From positions 355,914 to 419,913 of the forward strand of contig CABIXN010000003.1 of NCBI GenBank assembly GCA_902362715.1: a DNA stretch of 64,000 nucleotides, in the 5' to 3' direction. Origin of the DNA: Lachnospiraceae bacterium. Its GTDB lineage: Bacteria > Bacillota > Clostridia > Lachnospirales > Lachnospiraceae. The notes below the pieces were generated by a model. That model had not been told where the DNA came from. It saw nothing but the letters and a program-made list of their open reading frames with translations, and did no database searches. The position numbers and the translations under genes are program-made. Positions 36,507 through 44,428 of the stretch are shown piece after piece. Every line of letters begins with the position of its first letter. Positions within the stretch are counted from its first letter, which is position 1.

Positions 36507-37423
36507 CCCTGCGTCAGAAAATTGAAAAAAAGCGGCTTAAAGTGGCTGTAATTATGATATTTATTGCGATACCGTTGGTGATGTTTCTGGGTTTTTCATT
36601 TTTGCCGGAAAGCTGGTATATGGTCTTAAGTGCTGTGGTGCTGATTTTAACCATGGCGCCGTTTTTTATGGTATTTGAAAACCGGAAGCCCAGAGCAAGG
36701 GAAATTGTTTTGCTGGCCATGATGTGTGCGCTGACAGTAGTGTCACATATTTTCTGTCATATTGTTTTTCCCATTCAGATCGGTACGGCTATGATTATTA
36801 TCGCCGGAATATCCTTAGGACCGGAAGCAGGATTTTTGATCGGCGCCATGTCAAGATTTGTCTGCAATTTCTACATGGGCCAGGGTCCCTGGACTCCCTG
36901 GCAGATGTTCTGCTGGGGACTGCTGGGATTTCTTGCCGGTCTTGCATTTAACAGAAATAATACAGAGTCTGTAAAATCCAGGAATTTTAAGGTGATTATG
37001 GGTCCTGTTCTGGCAATGGCTTTTGCTTTTGGAGCTGCGTATCTCAGTTATCTGATCTGGCCGGGGGAGGATGGGACATTTGTTGGATGGAGGCTGTATG
37101 TATTTGGCGCTGCAGGACTTTTGGCCGGAGTAATACTGCAGAAAAAACGTCTGCCTGTAGACGGACTGACCCTGGCGTTGTTTACATTTTTTACTACATT
37201 TGTCATCTATGGCGGGATTATGAATATCAGTAAGATGATATTATCCGTCAGTCAGCCCGGCGGAGAGGCCATGAGCTTGGATGCACTCCGGGTGCTGTAT
37301 ATTACGGGAGCGCCCTATGATTTTATGCATGCGGGAACAGCCACATTATGCGTATTTATATTTGGAAACAGTATGATTAAAAAGCTGGAGCGGATTAAAA
37401 TCAAGTACGGAATTTATAAATAG
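36485..37423 (+). CDS. ECF transporter S component, probably corrinoid-specific
   Basis: A GTG start at 36485 is preferred because AGGAGGT ends seven bases upstream; an ATG at 36446 lies inside the ATPase gene without a ribosome site. The product is about 312 residues. It has an N-terminal pair of membrane segments, then the S-component-like membrane bundle with FPIQIGTAMIIIAGISLGPEAGF and the conspicuous MGQGPWTPWQMFCWGLLGFLAG. The substrate is inferred from the riboswitch and the transcobalamin-like neighbours; I cannot tell from sequence whether it is cobalamin, cobinamide or another corrinoid. It is longer than the usual S component of about 180-220 residues. Confidence 0.82.
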   Translation: MASGTDLTLRQKIEKKRLKVAVIMIFIAIPLVMFLGFSFLPESWYMVLSAVVLILTMAPFFMVFENRKPRAREIVLLAMMCALTVVSHIFCHIVFPIQIGTAMIIIAGISLGPEAGFLIGAMSRFVCNFYMGQGPWTPWQMFCWGLLGFLAGLAFNRNNTESVKSRNFKVIMGPVLAMAFAFGAAYLSYLIWPGEDGTFVGWRLYVFGAAGLLAGVILQKKRLPVDGLTLALFTFFTTFVIYGGIMNISKMILSVSQPGGEAMSLDALRVLYITGAPYDFMHAGTATLCVFIFGNSMIKKLERIKIKYGIYK

Positions 37424-37479
37424 TAAAACATGTGAATCAGAAAATATAGAAATAAAAATCTTTTAAAAAAGAGGCAGGT

Positions 37480-38022
37480 ATGGATAAAGATTTTGAAAAA
37501 AAAGTAAAAGGAAAAAAAAGACGGAATATTGCACTGACAGCGGTAATACTGGCAGCAGCTGCTGTCTGTATTCTGGTGCCGCTGCTGCAGAAGGGAAGAG
37601 ACGGAAGGCCTGTAGAAGTATCTCTGGAAATCCGATGCGATGAACTTTCTGAGGATATGTCAAAGCTGAAAGATAAGAATCTGACAGAGTATGTGCCGGA
37701 GGACGGAACGATTCTGAAGAAAGAAACAGTTCAGACAACATCCGGCTCAACGGTTCTGGATGTTCTGGATGAGGTCTGCAGAGAAAAGAATATTCAGATT
37801 GAATATTCCTATACACCCGGTTACGACTCCTATTATGTGGAAGGAATCAATTATCTGTATGAGTTTGACGGTGGAAGATTAAGCGGCTGGTCCTATACGG
37901 TGGATGGAGAATCGCCCCGGGTGGGGTGCTCCAAGTATCAGTTAAAAGGCGGCGAAGAGATTGTATGGAATTATACCTGCGGACTTCCCAAAGGTGCAGA
38001 TGGAGGTAAATCAGATGAATAA
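37480..38022 (+). CDS. Membrane-anchored DUF4430 protein
   Basis: The 180-residue protein has a single N-terminal membrane anchor (about 14-33) after a basic cytoplasmic start, followed by one DUF4430 domain: TTSGSTVLDVLDEVC, SYYVEGINYLYEFDGG, LSGWSYTVDGESPRVGCSKY, LKGGEEIVWNYTC. This domain resembles the C-terminal beta domain of transcobalamin and intrinsic factor. Placed right after the S component, it could hand a corrinoid to the transporter at the membrane; that is inference. Its stop codon overlaps the start of the MoxR-type gene (ATGAATAA). Confidence 0.82.
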   Translation: MDKDFEKKVKGKKRRNIALTAVILAAAAVCILVPLLQKGRDGRPVEVSLEIRCDELSEDMSKLKDKNLTEYVPEDGTILKKETVQTTSGSTVLDVLDEVCREKNIQIEYSYTPGYDSYYVEGINYLYEFDGGRLSGWSYTVDGESPRVGCSKYQLKGGEEIVWNYTCGLPKGADGGKSDE

Positions 38023-38971
38023 GACACAGGTGAATGAAAAGCTTTATGCTGTTAAGAAAGAGGTTTCCAGGGCGGTTGTGGGAAAAGAGGAAATTGTAGA
38101 AAAGGTCCTGACAGCCATACTGGCGGGAGGGCATATTTTACTGGAGGATATTCCCGGAGTGGGAAAAACAACTCTTGCGCTGGCATTCAGCAGAGCTATG
38201 GGACTTCAGTTTCAGCGGGTACAGTTTACGCCGGATGTAGTTCCCTCTGATATTACAGGGTTTACTATGTATGATAAAGCAAGCGGAAGCTTTCAGTATC
38301 ATCCGGGAGCTGCCATGTGTAATTTTTTCCTGGCGGATGAAATCAACCGTACTTCCAGCAAGACACAATCGTCATTGTTAGAGGTGATGCAGGAAGGAAA
38401 GGTTACTGTGGATGGAGAAACACATATTCTGCCCCGTCCGTTTGTGGTAATGGCAACACAAAATCCCATTGGTACTGCCGGAACCCAGATGCTGCCGGAG
38501 GCTCAGCTGGATCGGTTTATGATAAAGCTGTCCATGGGATATCCGGATTTTGAGGCACAGGTGCATATCCTGAAAGACAGAGAAAAAGAGGATCCTCTGA
38601 CGCTTATAGAGCCGGTAATTTCCGGGGAAGAGGTCCTGGAGATGATAGAGCATGTCAAAAATATTTATGTGGATGACAAATTATATCACTATATTACCAT
38701 GCTGGCAGAAGAGACAAGAAAGCATGAGTATGTAAAGCTTGGAGTCAGTCCCCGCGGGGCGATTTCCCTTTGCGGTATGGCAAAAGCAGGGGCCTGCGTT
38801 AAAGGGAGAGATTATGTGGTTCCTGAGGATATCAGCAGAGTATTTAAGGATGTCTGCAGACACCGCCTGATTCTGCATCCTAAGGCAGCACTGTCTGACA
38901 TGGATGCAGACGGCATTTTGGATGAAATATTAGAGAAAACATCAGCGCCCAAGCTGGATCCCGGAGCCTGA
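38015..38971 (+). CDS. MoxR-family AAA+ ATPase
   Basis: The 318-residue protein has Walker A EDIPGVGKTTLALAFS, Walker B NFFLADEINR, sensor 1 ATQNP and a C-terminal lid domain with SPRGAISLCGMAKA. ATG 38015 is chosen because GGAGGT ends seven bases before it. MoxR ATPases commonly occur with DUF58 and transglutaminase-like membrane proteins and are thought to act as chaperones in metal insertion or complex assembly. Here that trio is embedded in a cobalamin-riboswitch operon, which suggests it assembles or remodels the surface uptake components. Confidence 0.88.
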   Translation: MNKTQVNEKLYAVKKEVSRAVVGKEEIVEKVLTAILAGGHILLEDIPGVGKTTLALAFSRAMGLQFQRVQFTPDVVPSDITGFTMYDKASGSFQYHPGAAMCNFFLADEINRTSSKTQSSLLEVMQEGKVTVDGETHILPRPFVVMATQNPIGTAGTQMLPEAQLDRFMIKLSMGYPDFEAQVHILKDREKEDPLTLIEPVISGEEVLEMIEHVKNIYVDDKLYHYITMLAEETRKHEYVKLGVSPRGAISLCGMAKAGACVKGRDYVVPEDISRVFKDVCRHRLILHPKAALSDMDADGILDEILEKTSAPKLDPGA

Positions 38972-38973
38972 AA

Positions 38974-40095
38974 ATGAAAAAGACAAAGAATAAAAAGAGA
39001 TATACCGGAAAACGGTCCTTTCTAATCTGGCTGATATTTCTTATTACTTCTGTTTTGCTGTATTTTATCACAGATTCTGATTTTCCGGGTTTTCTGATTG
39101 TATTGCTCCTGATCTATCTGGCAGCAGGAGTGCTGATGACAGCTGTTACCGGGAAAAAAATTTCCGTAAAGTTTGGCGGAGACGGTTCGGGAGGAAAGAA
39201 TCAGACAGGACATCTTATACTGACCATTAAAAATGACAGTGTACTGCCCGTATTTTTGTGCAGGGCAGAGATTTTGACTGAGAATGTTCTTACCGGAACA
39301 GATCAGGTGACAGATTTGAAATTTTCTGTGATGCCGAAAGGGAAAAAGATAATTTCCTTTCACTGCGGCGATGGATATTGCGGCTGCCTGCATATTGATA
39401 TACAGCGCATGGCAGTATCAGACCCTTTGATGCTTTTTGAAAAGAAGCGCAGCATTACAGGCAGCTGGGAATATTATGTACAGCCGTCTATGGGCGGAAT
39501 GGATTTATCAAAGGAGGAGCTCAGCCAGTATGATATGGAAAGCTATCGTTACTCTTCTGATAAAAAAGGGGATGATCCCAGCGAGACATTTGATGTAAGG
39601 TCCTATCTTCCGGGAGACAGCATAAAAAGCATTCACTGGAAGCTGTCAGGAAAAATGGATGATATTGTGATCCGTGAACCGGGGCTGCCGGTGGAAAACA
39701 GCCTGATGATCCTTTTAGATAAACGAAAGATTGATGTGTCAGATCCTGATCCTGAACAGATTGATAAGACCACAGAGCTGTTTTTAAATCTTTCCTTTGC
39801 GGCAGTCTCACAGGGAATCGGTCATACGGTGGGATGGTTTAACTATGCAAAGGACTGCTTCGAAAGCAGAAAAATTAGTACGACAGAGGATGTGTTTCGG
39901 ATGCTTCCCGGTCTGCTTAAGAGTCCGTGCCAAGTGGATGAGATAACTTTAGCAGACAGGTTTATGGCTGCAGATCTGGAAAAAAATTACGCCAGCTATC
40001 TGTATGTGACGGCGGGAGGTACCGATGCAGAGTCAGAGGTGGAAAGGCTGAGTTATTATGGAAAAGTTACTGTATACAGACCACAAAATATCTGA
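38974..40095 (+). CDS. DUF58 membrane protein
   Basis: The 373-residue protein has two N-terminal transmembrane helices (about 14-54), then the DUF58 hallmark DVRSYLPGDSIKSIHWKLSGKMDDIVIREPG near residues 208-238, followed by a von Willebrand A-like end. DUF58 proteins are the usual partners of MoxR ATPases, and function is not established. It follows the MoxR gene with two bases between, and overlaps the transglutaminase-like gene by 38 bases, so all three are translationally coupled. Confidence 0.87.
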   Translation: MKKTKNKKRYTGKRSFLIWLIFLITSVLLYFITDSDFPGFLIVLLLIYLAAGVLMTAVTGKKISVKFGGDGSGGKNQTGHLILTIKNDSVLPVFLCRAEILTENVLTGTDQVTDLKFSVMPKGKKIISFHCGDGYCGCLHIDIQRMAVSDPLMLFEKKRSITGSWEYYVQPSMGGMDLSKEELSQYDMESYRYSSDKKGDDPSETFDVRSYLPGDSIKSIHWKLSGKMDDIVIREPGLPVENSLMILLDKRKIDVSDPDPEQIDKTTELFLNLSFAAVSQGIGHTVGWFNYAKDCFESRKISTTEDVFRMLPGLLKSPCQVDEITLADRFMAADLEKNYASYLYVTAGGTDAESEVERLSYYGKVTVYRPQNI

Positions 40096-42142
40096 TGGCA
40101 GAGTCCGCAGCGTAAAAGAAGCTGCTGCGGCAGCTTTGCTCAGTCTGGGCGTGTGCTTCTGTCTGGGAGATCTGTTTGAACTGTCCGGAGCCTTTGAAAG
40201 CCCGGGAACTGTTCTCGGAGGCCTGATACGCCTTTGGAATCAGGCGGTACAGGTTCTTGGCAGTTCTGATTATGTAATACTGCAAAATCTTGCGGGAGAG
40301 TCAAACGGAAGCGGACTATTTGTGTTCATCGCTTTTGCAGCTATTGCTTTTGCGGCGTTTTTCTTAATAAAAAGCCGTAAAAAATGGACGCTGTTGATTT
40401 TTGTGATTCCTGTCTGCCTGATCAATATATTTTTTTCTCTGAGAATTAGTGCTTTTGGAATTGCGCTGCTGGCAGCAGCGGCATTGCTGTATTTATCCTG
40501 TATGCAGTGGGAAGGCCAGGGATTCTGGTGGCAGCTGCTGCTGGCAGCGGCAGTGGTATTGATATCCGCAGCGGCAATGAAACTTCCGGGTATTTCAGGA
40601 TTATTAAAAAAACCTCAGCAGGTAAAAGCGGTATCAGAATCAGTGTCAGAGTCCGTTAAGAATCTTTATTATGGAGAAAATCCTCTGGGCAGCGGAGATC
40701 TTACCAGAAGTGAGCGGATGGCGGGGGAAGAAACTGCACTGAAGATTCGCATGAGTGATCCGGAATCTCTGTATCTTCGGGGGTTTGTAGGTGAAATTTA
40801 TACCGGTGACAGCTGGGATACGCTTTCAACCGGTACCTATTACGGTTCAGAAAATCTGATGTATTGGCTGAAAGAGCTGGGATTTAATACACTGGGTCAG
40901 CTGGGACAGGCTTTGGAGCTGACAACTGAGGAGGAAAAAGAAAATCATATACAGGTGGATGTGGAAAATGCTGACAGGCGTTATGCGTATATCCCTTATG
41001 AAATTTCGGAGTTGTCTGTTGACAAGAGCCGTAACTGGGGAGGAAGCTTTGTTACTTCCCGAAAGTTTGGCCGGCTTTCTTCTTATGATTACACAGCAGG
41101 TGAAAATGCGGTAAAGGACTGGACAAAGACAGCAGCAGTTATGTTTACAAATGCTGCAGACAAAGGCCGTGCAGATGAGATTACCTCTTATCTTACTTTT
41201 GAGAGTTATTACAATGAGCTGGTATATAAAAATGATACCTATCTGTCAGAAAGTGATAAGGAACTGATCAGTGAATATCTGGGTCCCAGCGGAGATCAGT
41301 CTAAAGGGCACATTGAGTATAAAGAGGCAATTAACAGAATCAAAACATATCTGAATGAGTCTTTTATATATACAGAATATCCGGGACCGCTTAACAGCAG
41401 CGGAGGAGCGCTGGAGAGCTTTTTATCATCCGGAAAAGGATCGGATGTACAGTATGCCACCGCAGCAGTTATGATGTTTCGCTATTACGGGATTCCGGCC
41501 CGGTATGTAGAAGGATATCTGGTAACACCGGAAGACGTGAAAGGCATAACATCGGAGGATACAATAGAAATTCCTCAGAGCCGTGCTCATGCCTGGGCAG
41601 AAATCTATGTGGACGGAATTGGTTTTGTACCGGTTGAGGTTTGTCCGGAGTATGAAGGGATTATGGAAGAGGCGGATATGACTGTTGGAATATCCAATAA
41701 TACACTGATTCGCCCCTTTGAGGATACTTCTGACAATAGCCAGAACAGTCAGAATGAGCTGCGGGACGGCGGCGATGACGACAGGCAGCCAACGGATATT
41801 TATCTGATTTTGGCGGTTATTTTAATTGCCGCAGTAATTGTCTTTGTGCTAATTCTGCTTTTGAGAAACTTTTTTGGGAAGCTTAAGAAGGCATTGAAAA
41901 AAAGACGTTTAATCATAAAGGCGGAGCCGAAGACTGCGGTCAGTGCAATTTATGGATATATGGAGCAGGAAGGTTATCCGGTAAGTGAAGCAATACGGGC
42001 CCTTGGAAACCGGGCGGCATACAGCAGAGATGAGATCCGGGAAGAAGACCGTAAGTGGATGCTGGAAGAATATAAAAGATTAAAGAAGGAGAGGACAAAA
42101 TGGGATATGCACAAAAAAAGTTCAAAACAGCTGCAGGGGTGA
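40058..42142 (+). CDS. Transglutaminase-like membrane protein, catalytic Cys lost
   Basis: The 694-residue protein has an N-terminal bundle of membrane helices (to about residue 180), an extracytoplasmic region, a transglutaminase-like core (about 455-545), another membrane helix (about 588-610) and a cytoplasmic tail. The core is recognisable by VMMFRYYGIPARYVEGYLV and RAHAWAEIYVDGIGFVPVE. In active members the motif before it is G-x-C-x-x-F/Y-A; here it is GSDVQYATA, with Asp in place of Cys, and the usual Asp after the His motif is Glu. It is therefore probably not an enzyme and may serve as a binding or assembly module. It forms the expected trio with the MoxR and DUF58 genes. Confidence 0.85.
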   Translation: MEKLLYTDHKISDGRVRSVKEAAAAALLSLGVCFCLGDLFELSGAFESPGTVLGGLIRLWNQAVQVLGSSDYVILQNLAGESNGSGLFVFIAFAAIAFAAFFLIKSRKKWTLLIFVIPVCLINIFFSLRISAFGIALLAAAALLYLSCMQWEGQGFWWQLLLAAAVVLISAAAMKLPGISGLLKKPQQVKAVSESVSESVKNLYYGENPLGSGDLTRSERMAGEETALKIRMSDPESLYLRGFVGEIYTGDSWDTLSTGTYYGSENLMYWLKELGFNTLGQLGQALELTTEEEKENHIQVDVENADRRYAYIPYEISELSVDKSRNWGGSFVTSRKFGRLSSYDYTAGENAVKDWTKTAAVMFTNAADKGRADEITSYLTFESYYNELVYKNDTYLSESDKELISEYLGPSGDQSKGHIEYKEAINRIKTYLNESFIYTEYPGPLNSSGGALESFLSSGKGSDVQYATAAVMMFRYYGIPARYVEGYLVTPEDVKGITSEDTIEIPQSRAHAWAEIYVDGIGFVPVEVCPEYEGIMEEADMTVGISNNTLIRPFEDTSDNSQNSQNELRDGGDDDRQPTDIYLILAVILIAAVIVFVLILLLRNFFGKLKKALKKRRLIIKAEPKTAVSAIYGYMEQEGYPVSEAIRALGNRAAYSRDEIREEDRKWMLEEYKRLKKERTKWDMHKKSSKQLQG

Positions 42143-43059
42143 AGACGGGAGCTGCCGCTGCCGCTGCAGTGATTTTGACCGGAGCGCTCCTTCTGGGGGG
42201 ATGCGCAGGAAAGGAAAGCGGTGATACGTTAGAAAGTACAGCCAGACACACGGCAGCGTATGTGCTGGAACAAACCCCGGCTCCGGGAGTAGCTTCTGTT
42301 GGCGGAGAATGGGCGGTGATTGGCTTAAAAGCAGGCGGACATGAGGTAAAGGAGCAGTATTATGACAGTTATTATGATACTGTACGGGCGGCGGTAAAGG
42401 CAAAAAAGGGAGAGCTTTCTGATACACACTATACGGAATATGCCAGAGTAAGCCTTGCATTATGTGCCATTGGAAAAGATCCCGGACAGGTGGAAGGGTA
42501 CAATCTGGTGGAGCCTTTGGACAATTATGAAATGATTGATGAGCAGGGAATGAATGCAGCCGCTTTTGCACTGGTGGCTTCTAATGTATCCGGTATTCCA
42601 CTGAAGCAGGAGGATGCTTATATTCAGCTGATTATAGATGCCCTGGAAGAAGATCAGATGTTTGAGAATAAGGATGCGGCTGATTATGTTGCCATTGCCC
42701 TGGAGGGACTTTCCTTTTACCAGTCTGATTCCCAGGTGAAAGCGGTGCTGGAAGAAGGTGTGCAGGCTCTTTCAGAATATCAGGAAAAGGATGGAAGCTA
42801 TGGAAACTGTGAGACCACAGCAGAATGTATCATGGCTTTATCACAGCTTGGCATCGACGTACAGACGGATGAGCGTTTTATCAAGGACGGCAATACCATG
42901 TATGACGGTCTGATGGTTTACCAGATGAAAGACGGCGGATTCTGTCATGTAACGGAAAGAAAGAAAGCAGATGCCATGGCTGCGGAAAAAGCGCTGCTGG
43001 CTATGGATTCTATGATTTTGCTGAAAGATCATCAGACCTTATATAAAGGAGTGCTTTGA
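42100..43059 (+). CDS. Lipoprotein with alpha/alpha-toroid (intrinsic-factor alpha-domain-like)
   Basis: The 319-residue protein has a lipobox LLLGGCAG, predicting attachment to the outer face of the membrane at Cys35 or so. The mature part is all-helical with repeated helix pairs: GGEWAVIGLKAGG, YTEYARVSLALCAIGKDP, GMNAAAFALVAS, ADYVAIALEGLSFY, DGSYGNCETTAECIMALSQLGID, MKDGGFCHVT, AEKALLAMDSM. This is the pattern of terpene-cyclase/prenyltransferase-like alpha/alpha toroids, the fold of the N-terminal domain of intrinsic factor and transcobalamin. With a DUF4430 protein encoded next, overlapping by one base (43059), the two halves of a B12 carrier appear to be present as separate proteins. 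Cobalamin binding is inferred, not shown. Confidence 0.8.
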   Translation: MGYAQKKFKTAAGVKTGAAAAAAVILTGALLLGGCAGKESGDTLESTARHTAAYVLEQTPAPGVASVGGEWAVIGLKAGGHEVKEQYYDSYYDTVRAAVKAKKGELSDTHYTEYARVSLALCAIGKDPGQVEGYNLVEPLDNYEMIDEQGMNAAAFALVASNVSGIPLKQEDAYIQLIIDALEEDQMFENKDAADYVAIALEGLSFYQSDSQVKAVLEEGVQALSEYQEKDGSYGNCETTAECIMALSQLGIDVQTDERFIKDGNTMYDGLMVYQMKDGGFCHVTERKKADAMAAEKALLAMDSMILLKDHQTLYKGVL

Positions 43060-44318
43060 TGAGAGAAAAAGCGGGTTTCAGAAAAAAAATACTTTTGCCG
43101 GTTACACTGGCGGGAATTGCTGCTGCATTGATTTTCACTGCTGTATTTTTGTCAACACGGCAGGCTGCGCCGGATGTAAATCCCATACAGGGCGTCAATG
43201 ACGGCCGTTCCCGGGTGTTTGTTACGGGAGAAGGGTATTCTTTAAATTATGAGCAGGAACAGGAGTATATAAAGGAAAAACAGCAGAAGGAAAAACAGAT
43301 TGAACAGGAAATCAAACAAAAGCCAGAGCAGAAGAAATTTTCCCAGGCAAAGGCCACAAAGGCTCCGCAAAATCAGGCAGTCACCAATCGTAAGGATGCA
43401 GAGCCGAACGATTTGGAAAAGCCTGCCGGTAATAACGGCAAAGATACAGAAACCGAATCTGAACAGCAGCCCGATACGGAAAGCCCGGATGAACCGGAGC
43501 AGCCAGGTGGCAGTAAGGATGAAGGAAGCGGTGATGAGGAAAATCCCGGAGATGAGGGCGGCGGAACCAACACAGATGAGGACGGGGATGATCAGACTTC
43601 CAAAATACCTGTCATTACCTGTAATCTGAAAGACGGAAAAGAAATCAGCGGAGATGAAGTTACTGTCACGGTAAAAGTACAGGATTATAAGAAAAATTAT
43701 CTGAGTTCCTTTTATGTAGATGTATTAGTAAACGGAAATAAAGTTACCAGCTCCGGGACCACAAATCATGTTATTACATACCGGTGTCAGGAGCTAAAAG
43801 ACGGCAGCAATGAGATCGTAATCAAAGCCAGAGATCAGGAAGGAAATACGGCTGAGAAGCGCTATACGGTTATCGCCGATGCAGATGCAGAGAAGAAAAA
43901 GGGGGGTACCGTTACCTTTACTATGCATGCCAATCAGCTGGGACTTGGGACTCTGGTCCATAAAACAGCAGAATTTTACGTGGGCGAGAGCATGGCGGAT
44001 GTAATTAACCGGGAGTGTGAAGCTGCCGGATATCAGGTAGTGTCGGGAAAATCACCGGCACAGGGATTTTATATCAGCAGGATTAAAAAGAAAGGAATTA
44101 CCGACGGATGGAGTATTTCTCAGGAAAAGCTTGATCAGCTTGGCATTACCGATACATCAGATCTGGTATATCAAAAAGATTCGCTGGGCGAGAAAGATTT
44201 CTATAAAGATTCCGGCTGGCTTTACTCTGTAAACGGAGAATATCTGGACGGAATGTCTGCGGTGACCGTTTACGACGGTGATGAGATTGTATTTTTCTTT
44301 TCCCTGGATTATCACTGA
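43059..44318 (+). CDS. Membrane-anchored DUF4430 protein with Pro/Glu-rich stalk
   Basis: ATG 43059 is preferred to a TTG at 43056 because AAGGAG ends seven bases upstream; its start overlaps the previous stop (TGATG). The product is 419 residues: an N-terminal membrane anchor (about 9-30), a charged low-complexity stalk (about 70-185), an Ig-like segment (about 190-275, with CNLKDGKEISGDEVTVTVKV), and a C-terminal DUF4430 domain (about 285-419) with GESMADVINRECEAAGY, GFYISRIKKKG and KDSGWLYSVNGEYLDGMSA ending in VFFFSLDYH. The stalk would hold the DUF4430 domain away from the membrane within the wall. It is the natural partner of the toroid lipoprotein. Confidence 0.83.
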   Translation: MREKAGFRKKILLPVTLAGIAAALIFTAVFLSTRQAAPDVNPIQGVNDGRSRVFVTGEGYSLNYEQEQEYIKEKQQKEKQIEQEIKQKPEQKKFSQAKATKAPQNQAVTNRKDAEPNDLEKPAGNNGKDTETESEQQPDTESPDEPEQPGGSKDEGSGDEENPGDEGGGTNTDEDGDDQTSKIPVITCNLKDGKEISGDEVTVTVKVQDYKKNYLSSFYVDVLVNGNKVTSSGTTNHVITYRCQELKDGSNEIVIKARDQEGNTAEKRYTVIADADAEKKKGGTVTFTMHANQLGLGTLVHKTAEFYVGESMADVINRECEAAGYQVVSGKSPAQGFYISRIKKKGITDGWSISQEKLDQLGITDTSDLVYQKDSLGEKDFYKDSGWLYSVNGEYLDGMSAVTVYDGDEIVFFFSLDYH

Positions 44319-44323
44319 TTAAA

Positions 44324-44367
44324 GTTATAACCGGCTGTCTGCGAAAAAATCGCAGAGGCTGTTATAA
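44324..44367. other. Hairpin between DUF4430 and beta-propeller genes
   Basis: TCTGCGA-AAAAA-TCGCAGA (44338-44356) forms a perfect stem, with an outer TTATAAC/GTTATAA pair. No T run follows, so it is a poor terminator; it may stabilise or cleave the mRNA upstream of the highly repeated surface-protein gene. Confidence 0.45.
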
Positions 44368-44428
44368 ATAAACTTGTATAAAGCTTCAGGCAGAGTACAA
44401 AAATTTAAGCATCAAAAAGGAGGTAACA

